Source: Drosophila miranda
Taxonomy: Eukaryota > Arthropoda > Insecta > Diptera > Drosophilidae
Length of the DNA: 64,000 nucleotides
Direction of reading: 5' to 3'
Assembly (NCBI RefSeq): GCF_003369915.1
Contig: NC_046673.1
Coordinates: 8,044,001-8,108,000, forward strand
Of the stretch, positions 56,263 to 64,000 are shown in pieces. Position 1 is the first letter of the stretch. Each line of letters begins with the position of its first letter. The position numbers and the translations under genes are program-made. The notes under the pieces are model-generated. The model saw only the letters and a program-made list of their open reading frames with translations. It was not told where the DNA came from and ran no database searches.

Positions 56263-57081
56263 CTACTCCTTGCGTCTGGCCCTGAGTCTCAGTGCCAGAT
56301 AAGCCAATACCCTAAAGCTAAGAATTAAGATGCCCAGTCCCACGTAATCCAGGGGCAAATCCTCAGCCGAGAAGTTTAGGGTCTCTAGGATGACCTTGCC
56401 GGAGCTGGGGCACGTCGTGTTCGAGGAGGTGCAACTGATTTCACCTGCCTCCACATCCGCCCACTGGTTGATGAGCAGCCCCTCGTTGGCGTACCGGAAC
56501 CAGAACAGATACGACAGCCACTTCAGATAGACGGGCACCGACCCGGAATTCAAAAAGAACCCACCGAACAGCAGTAACGGGATAATGACGGGTGGGCCCA
56601 CCGACAGGGCCATCGAGGTGGAGGAGCTGGCACAGGATATCAGATATCCGAACGATGTCGACACATTAAAACTGAGAAACGGACTACGCAACGATTAGGT
56701 AAATTAACTAAGACTACCTTAAAGGTTCAAGTACCAGTAGCGGTTCGATACCCCTCATCATCATCTTCATCTCCTCCTCCGCCTCCTCTTCTTACGTTGT
56801 CTGAATGAGTCGTACTTTGACCAGCAACGGTTCCTTCAGCACGGATAGCCAGGAACGCCAGAGCACTGCCCGGAACTGCATAAACCAGGTGGCCTTGTAC
56901 GTATAACCATTTTCGGGCTGCTCCAGGGGCTGCTCGAGATTCTTGGTGGCCAGCAGCTGCTCCATTTCCCGGGCCACTTGCTGACGGCAAAGTTATCGCA
57001 TATCTTGGCAATCCTCTCTCTGGACTCAGCCTCACGGCCTGGTCCGCCGGGTTGTAATTAGTCGGAAGCTGGGCCCCAACA
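56263..57081 (-). pseudogene. w: 3' fragment of the eye-colour gene white
   Basis: White is the ABCG half-transporter for eye-pigment precursors and is X-linked in Drosophila. The last exon (56691-56263) is nearly identical to known White C-termini: [40 protein letters not shown], ending [12 protein letters not shown]. The preceding exon begins after an intact acceptor (aatctttcag, 57082) with VGAQLPTNYNPAD. It then lacks about ten codons (the FYVQVLAVVP region), shifts frame near 56995, and continues in a third frame as [20 protein letters not shown] through [16 protein letters not shown] to a gtaag donor. About 100 residues between RLIQTT and NVSTSFG (the membrane-spanning middle) are missing, as is everything upstream including the ATPase domain. 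Introns show it is a DNA-level copy, not a retrocopy. Confidence 0.9.
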
Positions 57082-57121
57082 CTGAAAGATTAATAGATAT
57101 AGAAATATATATTGTTTACAT

Positions 57122-57127
57122 TTTATT
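57122..57127 (-). terminator. Polyadenylation signal of the angel-like gene
   Basis: AATAAA on the minus strand, about 62 bp after the angel-like stop codon and 40 bp before the white exon. Confidence 0.55.
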
Positions 57128-57188
57128 AAACGATTGAACATAGAATTAGTTTGTAGTGGGATGGGAGCACGCTCATTTCAGCTGTCAC

Positions 57189-58145
57189 CTAATTCACAGT
57201 GAAATTGACGGCCAGAGAGTAGTGGTCTGAGCCGAGGAAATGGTTGGGTAGTTGCTCCAAGCAGATGCGTGGCAGCAGGTAGTAGCTGCAAAGACGTATA
57301 TTGTAGCGCGGACAGCCCTTCGAGTAGAAAATATGATCGGCATCAATCCAGCCCTGCTTCGAGTCGTAGGCGGACACCTGCTTGGTGGCAGTGCTGTAGA
57401 CGGGCACCAACTGCTTGGAACAGGCTGAATAGACGGCGGGCGTCGTCAGGGTGCGGAAGGGTTTGGTGCCGCTCGAAAAGTTGAAGTCTCCTCCGAGGAT
57501 GATTGGAATGCAGCTGTTGTTCTCGTAGTCGTGGCTATATTGGAGTAGTTCGCTGCGCAGACGTTGCACAATGTCTGGGCGCCCATCCGTACCCAGGGGA
57601 GTGCCCTGCAGTAGGTGGGCACTGCACACGATCAGCTGCTTGGGAGTACCGGTCAGGTTGAACTTTCCCATTAAGCCAAAGCGATCGAAGTCCGCACGCT
57701 TGTTGGGCTCCTGGATTTGGCGCCCCAAGGCCCGATGGCCGATCAGCTCGAGCTTTTTCATATCGTAGATGATGGCTATACCATCGGATTCGCTCTCCAA
57801 CTTTTGCTGGAATATGTAATTGTAGCTCCGCATGGTGGTCGCCTTGAAGCGTCGCATGATCTGCGGCAGATGACTGCACTGCATCTCCTGCAGACAGAGG
57901 ATGTCAGGATTGAGGACTTGCACCTCTTGCGTGAGCTTGTTCAGACGATTTCCCCAATTCAGATGCTGCTCTTCGATGCCCCCATAGTGCGACTTGTGCT
58001 TCACTACCATATCCGGGGCCAACAGATTGTATGTCATCAGGCGGTAGACAACATTCGAGTAGTGGGGAGTCTCCACTGATTGCCAGCAGCGGCTCAGGTC
58101 GTAGCAGACCTTAGACACAAATTCTTCTTTTATGGAGTTCTTCAT
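57189..58145 (-). CDS. Angel-like (CCR4/nocturnin-type) endonuclease/exonuclease/phosphatase family protein
   Basis: 318 aa, single exon, start in good Drosophila context (aacaaaaATG). The EEP fold residues are in order: N40 in MTYNLLAPDM, E87 in LCLQEMQ, H177 in CSAHLLQGT, D220 and N222 in GGDFNFSSGTKPF, and D307/H308 in GSDHYSLAVNF, the full catalytic set of CCR4-type 3'-5' RNases. Angel proteins trim RNA 3' ends or cyclic phosphates; the substrate here is unknown. The length is near other angel family members. The frame is intact although the adjacent white fragment is dead. It may be a complete transposed copy, possibly a retrocopy given the lack of introns, though no poly-A tail is visible. 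Drosophila angel itself and CG31759-type relatives are both possible parents. Confidence 0.8.
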   Translation of the reverse strand: MKNSIKEEFVSKVCYDLSRCWQSVETPHYSNVVYRLMTYNLLAPDMVVKHKSHYGGIEEQHLNWGNRLNKLTQEVQVLNPDILCLQEMQCSHLPQIMRRFKATTMRSYNYIFQQKLESESDGIAIIYDMKKLELIGHRALGRQIQEPNKRADFDRFGLMGKFNLTGTPKQLIVCSAHLLQGTPLGTDGRPDIVQRLRSELLQYSHDYENNSCIPIILGGDFNFSSGTKPFRTLTTPAVYSACSKQLVPVYSTATKQVSAYDSKQGWIDADHIFYSKGCPRYNIRLCSYYLLPRICLEQLPNHFLGSDHYSLAVNFTVN

Positions 58146-59040
58146 TTTTGTTTTCTGTACTTTTTTTCTGATTTCAATAAAATGTGCTTGTCATTTCCTG
58201 CTTTTTTGACGTTATGTTAATCGATATGTCTATCGGTATGCCCACCAAATATCATCGGTTGCTTTTCCAGTATTAATCGGAGTTTGCTTTTTTCGGATCT
58301 GAGTACTCGTCTGCGACATATTTTGTTGATCATAAGCATTTGAATCGTTTCCATACGAATATCATCCCTGATTTTGTCACCAACATATTTCGTCGGTCTG
58401 AGTACTAGTGCAGGGAGAACATCTTTGCATGTGTTAGTACACCGCAATATGTTCCCTCTAGTACTGGCGGTGGCGATTGACCATGCGCGAACTACTGATT
58501 TGGCTGGTTCCTACATGGGTACTTTCCGGGCTAACCCTATGGTAAACGAACGCCGTACCACTCAAAGAAGAGACAAAAAATGTTGCTCTGAATACTCTAC
58601 AACCCACCGCGCACCAGCCACCGAACTAGTTCGGTTGGGATGCAACGTCTCACCAGTAGACGAAGAAACGAATAAGCATGAGAGGAAAATTAAGAGAGTA
58701 GGTAGTTAAAAATGATGTTGATCTGCTCTTATCCTTTCCCTTTTCTGTTTTCGGTCATTGCATTGCTGGAATGTTTTTTGTGTTTGGTGTTTGTGCTAAT
58801 CAGTGCGGCTGACCAAGTGATTATAATTATTCAATTTTAGTTCAATTAACAGTAAGTCAAAGCAATTTAATTAAAAATGTATACGGCATTTGCGTAGGCT
58901 TAATAAAGAAATATAAGATATAATATAAGTACCACCGCGAACAGCAAACCTTAATTAGTAAATTTAAAAACTAAAATGAAATATTTAATAAAATAAAAAT
59001 GTAAATATAAAATGAAATGAAGATTGATAACCTACTTCAA
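58146..59040. other. Unidentified stretch upstream of the angel-like gene
   Basis: The first ~80 bp carry atcgatatgtctatcgg (58219-58236), possibly promoter DRE-like sites. A 111-codon frame (58374-58709) includes the repeated agaacatctttgcat...caccgcaatatgtt patch and has no domain. 58720-59040 is AT-rich. I see no gene. Confidence 0.45.
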
Positions 59041-59121
59041 GGGTACCCATTTTATTAGCTACTACATGAGTACCCATTTCACTAGCTATTAGACGAGTAC
59101 CCATATCACTAGCTCGGGGGT
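59041..59121. repeat. Three tandem 27-bp repeats
   Basis: Units start at 59041, 59068 and 59095, each beginning g(g/a)gtacccat and continuing attagct or actagct. The period is exactly 27 with a few substitutions. It is close to the right inverted repeat. Confidence 0.8.
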
Positions 59122-59276
59122 AAACGATGTGGGGTCGCTGGTCCCCATGTCGTAGGACATTGCGGATAAAAATGGAAATGATGAAAAGCATTGTTAAGGG
59201 TTAGTAAAGAGAGTACCCCTAGTCTGTTAGGGAGTGGTGATATCACCACCTCCGAACTAGTTCCCAGTACGAAACG

Positions 59277-59370
59277 CGTCTGTACCCGAACGCCAGAGCC
59301 GAAGTCTCTGGGGTATTCGAACTGGTAACTCATCGTGTGACGCTTTCTAGCATGAACTGGCACATCTATA
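59277..59370 (-). repeat. Right inverted repeat of the island
   Basis: Plus-strand gtacccgaacgccagagccg through ggcacatctatatat is the reverse complement of 54678-54772, with about ten mismatches. Confidence 0.75.
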
Positions 59371-59421
59371 TATATACTGTATGGTTAGTGATGAAACCGG
59401 ATTGCAGTAATACATCGAAAC

Positions 59422-59429
59422 TATCGATA
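59422..59429. promoter_or_regulatory. DRE motif upstream of Arl6IP1 copy F
   Basis: TATCGATA about 155 bp before the ATG. Confidence 0.6.
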
Positions 59430-59579
59430 TAACCTTCGATGGTTTGACATTGACACCTCTCATTTGATGCATTAACGTTGGCTGGCAATAAAAAAGCGAC
59501 TTTTTGCTTAAATTAAAGACTACTTAAAGAGACTACGTTCAAAACTCCAATTGAACTCGAAACGCAACGAAGCACAAAG

Positions 59580-60161
59580 ATGACAGAATCGGACATTGGT
59601 AAAAACGAAAAGGTGATCAAGCTTAAGCATGATTTGGAGCGATTTCAAGCGCCTATAGTGAGTGCCTATGGTGTCCTTACCTGGGAGAAAAAATACTACC
59701 CCGTGGTGGTATTTGGGGGCATAAGCGTCGCTTATTTCGTTCTGTGGTACATGGATCTATCGGTGATAACTCTTATGTCTCTCCTGGCATTGCTGACTAC
59801 CATTTCGCACTATTTTCTTCTGTGGTGCCTGGATCGGCCGGATTTCATTTTCGACTTTTTCCCAACCAAAATTGCCGGCTTGTTTTGGAATGCCTTAATT
59901 TGGGATAGCGACAACGAGGCAAAATTCGAGTCTGTTTGCGGACAGATGTACATCATCAAGGAAAGCTTGGCAGCATGGTATCAGTATCTATTCAAGGAAC
60001 GCAAGTCGACCGGCCTCGTGATTGTGGAAAGCTTGGTCCTCCTGGCCATGGCTTGGATTGGTTCAATCGTTAACAATCTTCTGTTGATGTACTTGGTTAC
60101 TCTTCTCATTGCCATGTGGGCTGGTCTGAAAGCTAAACACGTCTTCCAGAAACTCCACTAG
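59580..60161 (+). CDS. Arl6IP1: ARL6IP1-family ER membrane protein, copy F
   Basis: An intact 193-aa frame of the B/E class (STGLVIVES). Its one private change is Q for K in the C-terminal tail (VFQKLH instead of VFKKLH), which removes a dibasic pair at the cytosolic end. Promoter DRE present. Membrane segments as in copy A. Confidence 0.85.
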   Translation: MTESDIGKNEKVIKLKHDLERFQAPIVSAYGVLTWEKKYYPVVVFGGISVAYFVLWYMDLSVITLMSLLALLTTISHYFLLWCLDRPDFIFDFFPTKIAGLFWNALIWDSDNEAKFESVCGQMYIIKESLAAWYQYLFKERKSTGLVIVESLVLLAMAWIGSIVNNLLLMYLVTLLIAMWAGLKAKHVFQKLH

Positions 60162-60985
60162 AAAGCTGAAAAAGTACTGCTCCACGCTTAGGCACCACAT
60201 CCACAAAATTTGTTTAGAAATACTACAAAAAATCGAAGTCATCCTCAATTTGCCATTCCAGATTGGTAAGTGGCTAATGAAATAACTTGAAAGGGATCTA
60301 TGCAATATACATGTTTTTTCATCAGCATCTGGCCTTCTTTGCTCATCCACAATGTGCCACTCTGCTGGAGTCGGAGGATCCGAAAATATATTTTCAAAGG
60401 AAACAGTATCGATTCTACATCATTTGGAAATGCCCTGGCGTATCGCAACAAACTTAACAGCGGTTTTCCTTTAACTTTCTACTCAACAACAGCAGTTTAA
60501 GAATTACATAATACTCATTACGTACATGCTTCGATTGTTCAACTATTATAACTGAAACATCTTGAAACTCAATCAAACGCATGACACTTGTATCAATAAA
60601 ATGCCACGAACTACGAATTTGTGTACGATTGTTATAACGAGCAACTATTACTCAGATATTCTACTATTTTGGAGTGCCGATGTATGCTCTTTTCATTTTC
60701 AATCCCCTTCTTTTCACGGTATACCATATGGTGTATATTTTACAAAGATTGTCTTGCTATCATTTCTGTAATATGAGTAGGGAAGGGAAAAGAAAGACAC
60801 TGTGTCTGGACATCACTTAACTGCTTAGATTGAAATATTACACATTCATTCCTTGGATTCCTTTTTTTGAGGTTCCAGCTGCTGCGGTCCCTAATTCTCA
60901 CATATTGTAGTATATATATACATATCTATAATCAATTATGCACATGTTCCTACATATGTATGTGTGCTGAGCCCTCAATGGATGA

Positions 60986-61271
60986 TCATAAATAAAGCCA
61001 TTTCCAATTGTCCCAAACACAAAATTCAATGTCTGCAAGATAGTAATTAATCAGTAATTTTTCGAAATGGAAATTTTACTTAATTCATTCGGTTCGTCTT
61101 TCAGAGGGTTTGTGCCGGTCCATAAATTGTTGCTCCATTTGTTGTGCATTCGCGTGGGTGGGCTGGAAGCCAGACCACAAAACAGTTGAATGCGACCGCG
61201 AACCACTTTTAGCACTTGTCTACCGTATTTAAAATAGTCTTTTGGGGCCACTCAGGGAATGCCGGAATCAT
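60986..61271 (-). pseudogene. Small spliced gene downstream of wda-like, copy F
   Basis: Same layout with the same frame break; the bases before the ATG are atatatatcaATG as in copy C. Confidence 0.42.
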
Positions 61272-61613
61272 TGATATATATTCTGAAAAAGAGAACAAAG
61301 TTGCACATAAAATCAGGGAAGGCCTTTGCTTTGACCAGTGGAAACTTACAGCTCAAACAATGAGTGGGATCCGAATAGTTAGTTTTAATGTTTAAAGTTT
61401 GAGCTGCGTATGTTTACGTTTATATAAATGAATCCAAAATTAGATTGGATACTTATGTATATTCATGGACTCGACGGTGCTTTCCATCGATGACTCGCCT
61501 CAGCGCCTGGGTCCGAGAAGCTATTTCTGCATCTGAAGGTGTAATAGAATATGCCAATGGAATATGATTAGATTAGGAACTTCATTTAACTGAGACACGA
61601 CCTACCAATCTCA

Positions 61614-63407
61614 TCATTTCTCTATATTCAAAGTACAAGTTTCAAGAGCTTTCACAAGAGCAGTCTTCTTCTCGGCTGCTTTCGGGCTTAACTCTATTAC
61701 CTTCCGAGAACTCATCGTCCAGATGACAATCAGGGCATCGCGGCCGACGAACCCACTTTGAAGGAAAATTCCATTTTTACAGGCCTGAATCGTGCTGATT
61801 AGCGCCAGCTCACTTGCTTTGGTGCCTTGGGTGGACGAAACCTTCTTCTCGGGGCACTTGACGAGCAGCTGAAACTCCCAAGGGCTCAGATGGCAGTCCT
61901 GGCTCCAAACAACCAGCAGATTGTTGCAGTAGGAGAAATCGATCGAGGCAATCTTTGCGTTGGGCTGGGTCAGGCTGCAGGTTATTCGCTCGGTGGTTGT
62001 ATCCCAGACAATGATCAGGTCATCTCAGCCACCAGAGACCAGGTAGTGCCCGCATACGGAGTACGCCATGGCAGTGATGGGGGCCTTGTGGCCGCAGAAG
62101 AGTCGCATTTGAGTGCGTTTCTCGCAGTCCCAGATTCTGGCGGTGGCGTCTGCCGATCCAGTGGCCAGGTACTTTCCATTCGGATGGAAAAGGCACACCT
62201 CCAATCGTGCCAAGTGACCGAAGAAACTCACAAAGTGCTCTGCGGGATCCACTCTCCACACGCGCGCCACGTTATCGTTGGAGGCGCTGGCAAAGTAGCA
62301 GCCCTTCGGGTCGAACGCCACACTCATGGCCCCGTGGTGCGCAAACACCTTCTGACAAAACCCGGTGCGTGTGCACCACAGCCGCATGCCGCGGCGCCGA
62401 GGAGGTGAGAAGCTGGCGGTCTCCAGCGCAGGCCAGGACCGGCTCCTGGTGGGCGGTAAAGAGCTTCTCCCTTCGCACCATGTTCATGTGTAGCCAGTCC
62501 TTGTTCACGGCCACGATGTGGACCATGCCGGAGGCAGTGCCAAATGCCACGCTGCAATGGTCTTCTGAAAGCGTCGCGCAAGTCACATCATCGTCAATGT
62601 TCATGGGCTCGGCCATGTAAGTGCTCAGGTTGGGTAACTTATTCGATCGAACGGCCAGTCCGGAATGGCGTCCACGGAAGCCCAGGCAAATGGCGCCGGC
62701 AAAGGACGATCGAGGTGGATATGCGCCTGGGGCATCATCTCATCAGAGTAGATGAAGATTTTAAAGTGGGACAAGAACGTCTTGAGCTGCCCCTTCGTCC
62801 AAAACTGAGATTGGAGTACTTTGAACTGGTTCGAGGTGCTCCTGGCCATGAATATCACCACTGTGTCCGCACAAGATAGCAGCTCCTGGGCTCTTTCCGG
62901 CAGGTCTTCTGGCGTGCGAAAGCGCTTAAGATTTTCGACGCGCCTCTTGTAGGAATCGTCCAACTTGTATTCGTTCCTACCCACGAAGGATATGGCCCTC
63001 TCATACTTGCCGCTCCACACCATTTGCAGGTAGCCAATGGCCAGAGTGGGATACAGCATCACGTATACTTCGTACTTACCGAAGTCAACTATTTCCTTGA
63101 TGACATTCCCGATCGTCTCGAACATCTGCTCATAGTCCGCGAGCACATTCTCTGGTACGGCTTTGCAGAGCATCCGTTGCTGGGGCGGTCCGAGTGCAAC
63201 GCCCTCGTAAAAATCGACGAGATCCCCGTCCGATTTACGCACGCCGGAGCCTACGGCATCCGAGGCTGCGTCTTCAGACTTGTTCTTCTCTTTTTCCTGT
63301 GTCGGCTTCTGCTTCTGTCGGAAATTTATTAGCAACGAGACATTTATGTGTTGCACGTTCCCATCCCATCGGTCTTTTCTACTCACATTCTTTTCCCCGG
63401 GTTCCAT
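61614..63407 (-). pseudogene. TAF5/TAF5L-family (wda-like) gene, copy F
   Basis: Exon 1 is at 63407 (MEPGEKN), with a 72-bp intron without stops and an intact N-terminal domain to ISYPT-stop at 62625. It shares the NTD/WD40 frameshift and, with A and B, the GCGCCGCGG frameshift near 62390. The WD40 frame then ends early at a TGA at about 62025 (SGG then stop, where B reads GRDDL). The 100-codon block missing in C, D and E is present, including the LSPWEFQLLVKC tail. Confidence 0.72.
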
Positions 63408-64000
63408 GCTCTTTTTTTGTTGTTCGATTTCTTTAGCAATGTACTCGTAAATGGCGATTCCAATATAATAAGACAATTGCAATAGAGAGAGAGAGAATCA
63501 TAGCTGCTATCGACTTTGATCGTACATCGGAAATCGATGCACAAAAACAGCTGATTTGTGGCTTGCTAACATTACGAATGAGCGATGCGATTATCAAACG
63601 GATTGCGCAGACGCAGCCGAGCCCAGCGCAACCCTTAATGCAGAATCAATTGCGATTACTTATATTGCTTTGATCTCAGGATCTCGTTTCTGTTGTAAGC
63701 AGCAGTTGAATAAAAACAACAAATATACAAGTATTATGTATTTGTATTATATTGGATCAGTTGCAATCTCTAATGAAGCTACAAGGCTCTCGCTTACTAT
63801 GCCTTTTGGCTAAGATTGTTTATTGATTGCCATGAGAAGCGTATAGAGACTATCTCTCTCTTCGCGGAAAAGTTAGCGAAGTCTAGTGCCATAGGGCTCT
63901 GTCCGATATGAGATGGGGGTTGCCAGAAATCAGATTGTACAACACTGGCAGAAAGAGGTGTGTCCTAAAAATGGGAAAATGGAACGAAAGCTGACTGCGT

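Larger units (their letters stand above)
54675..59371. other. White/angel island between inverted repeats (about 4.7 kb)
   Basis: The island's outer ~95 bp are inverted repeats. 54678-54772 (atgccagttcatgctaaaaa ...) corresponds to the reverse complement of 59277-59370 with about 90% agreement. Beyond them, taaccatacagtatat occurs in inverted form on both sides (39510-39525, before the BEL insertion, and about 59370-59385). Inside are a broken 3' white fragment and an intact angel-like gene, neither present elsewhere in the window. It may be a mobile element that captured host DNA or a spacer left between inverted amplicons. Confidence 0.55.
59371..64000 (-). repeat. Amplicon copy F (continues past the window)
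   Basis: Same orientation as copies D and E. It begins at actgtatggttagtgatgaaacc like 34431, contains Arl6IP1 F, the small spliced gene F and wda-like F, and ends inside the upstream region that in unit B lies around 17108-17717. A ~0.4-kb loss sits at 60779 between atgagta and gggaagggaaaag. Confidence 0.88.

Overview
The window looks like nuclear DNA of a Drosophila, and I infer an obscura-group species. The evidence is recognisable Drosophila genes (a white fragment and Arl6IP1), short GT-AG introns, DRE motifs (TATCGATA), DINE-1/INE-1-type Helitron pieces and very young BEL/Pao and Osvaldo/Ulysses-type LTR elements. No bacterial, viral-genome or CRISPR features are present.

Most of the window is one locus copied six times (copies A-F). 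The repeated block holds a TAF5/TAF5L-family gene (wda-like), a small spliced gene, and an ARL6IP1-family membrane-protein gene on the opposite strand to the other two. Copies A and B form a ~10-kb tandem duplication (2632-12651 and 12652-22154) that also carries a small two-exon gene, a decayed DNA transposase and a DINE-1 copy. Copies B+C and D+E form the arms of an imperfect palindrome (left 17178-27806, right 28821-39010) around a ~1-kb spacer. Copy F (about 59371-64000) runs off the right edge.

The genes in the block have had different fates. The Arl6IP1-like frame is open in five of six copies. The wda-like gene shares one frameshift between its N-terminal and WD40 halves in all six copies. 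Four copies keep an N-terminal-only frame (236 aa) and three keep a 233-aa WD40-only frame that arose through a 300-bp in-frame deletion. The small spliced gene shares a one-base lesion in every copy. This suggests that Arl6IP1 is the unit being kept while its neighbours decayed before or during amplification. Mosaic variants among the copies suggest gene conversion.

From 39533 to 54674 lies a BEL/Pao element interrupted by a near-pristine Osvaldo/Ulysses-type Ty3-like element (42517-52808) with 2.3-kb LTRs and a Gag that starts with a RING-H2 finger. To the right, a ~4.7-kb island bounded by inverted repeats (54675-59371) carries a broken 3' piece of the X-linked gene white and an intact intronless angel-like (CCR4-type) gene.

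Palindromes, gene amplification, transposon nesting and a displaced white fragment are typical of Drosophila sex-linked ampliconic regions (Y, neo-Y or X). That placement is inference, not something the sequence proves.
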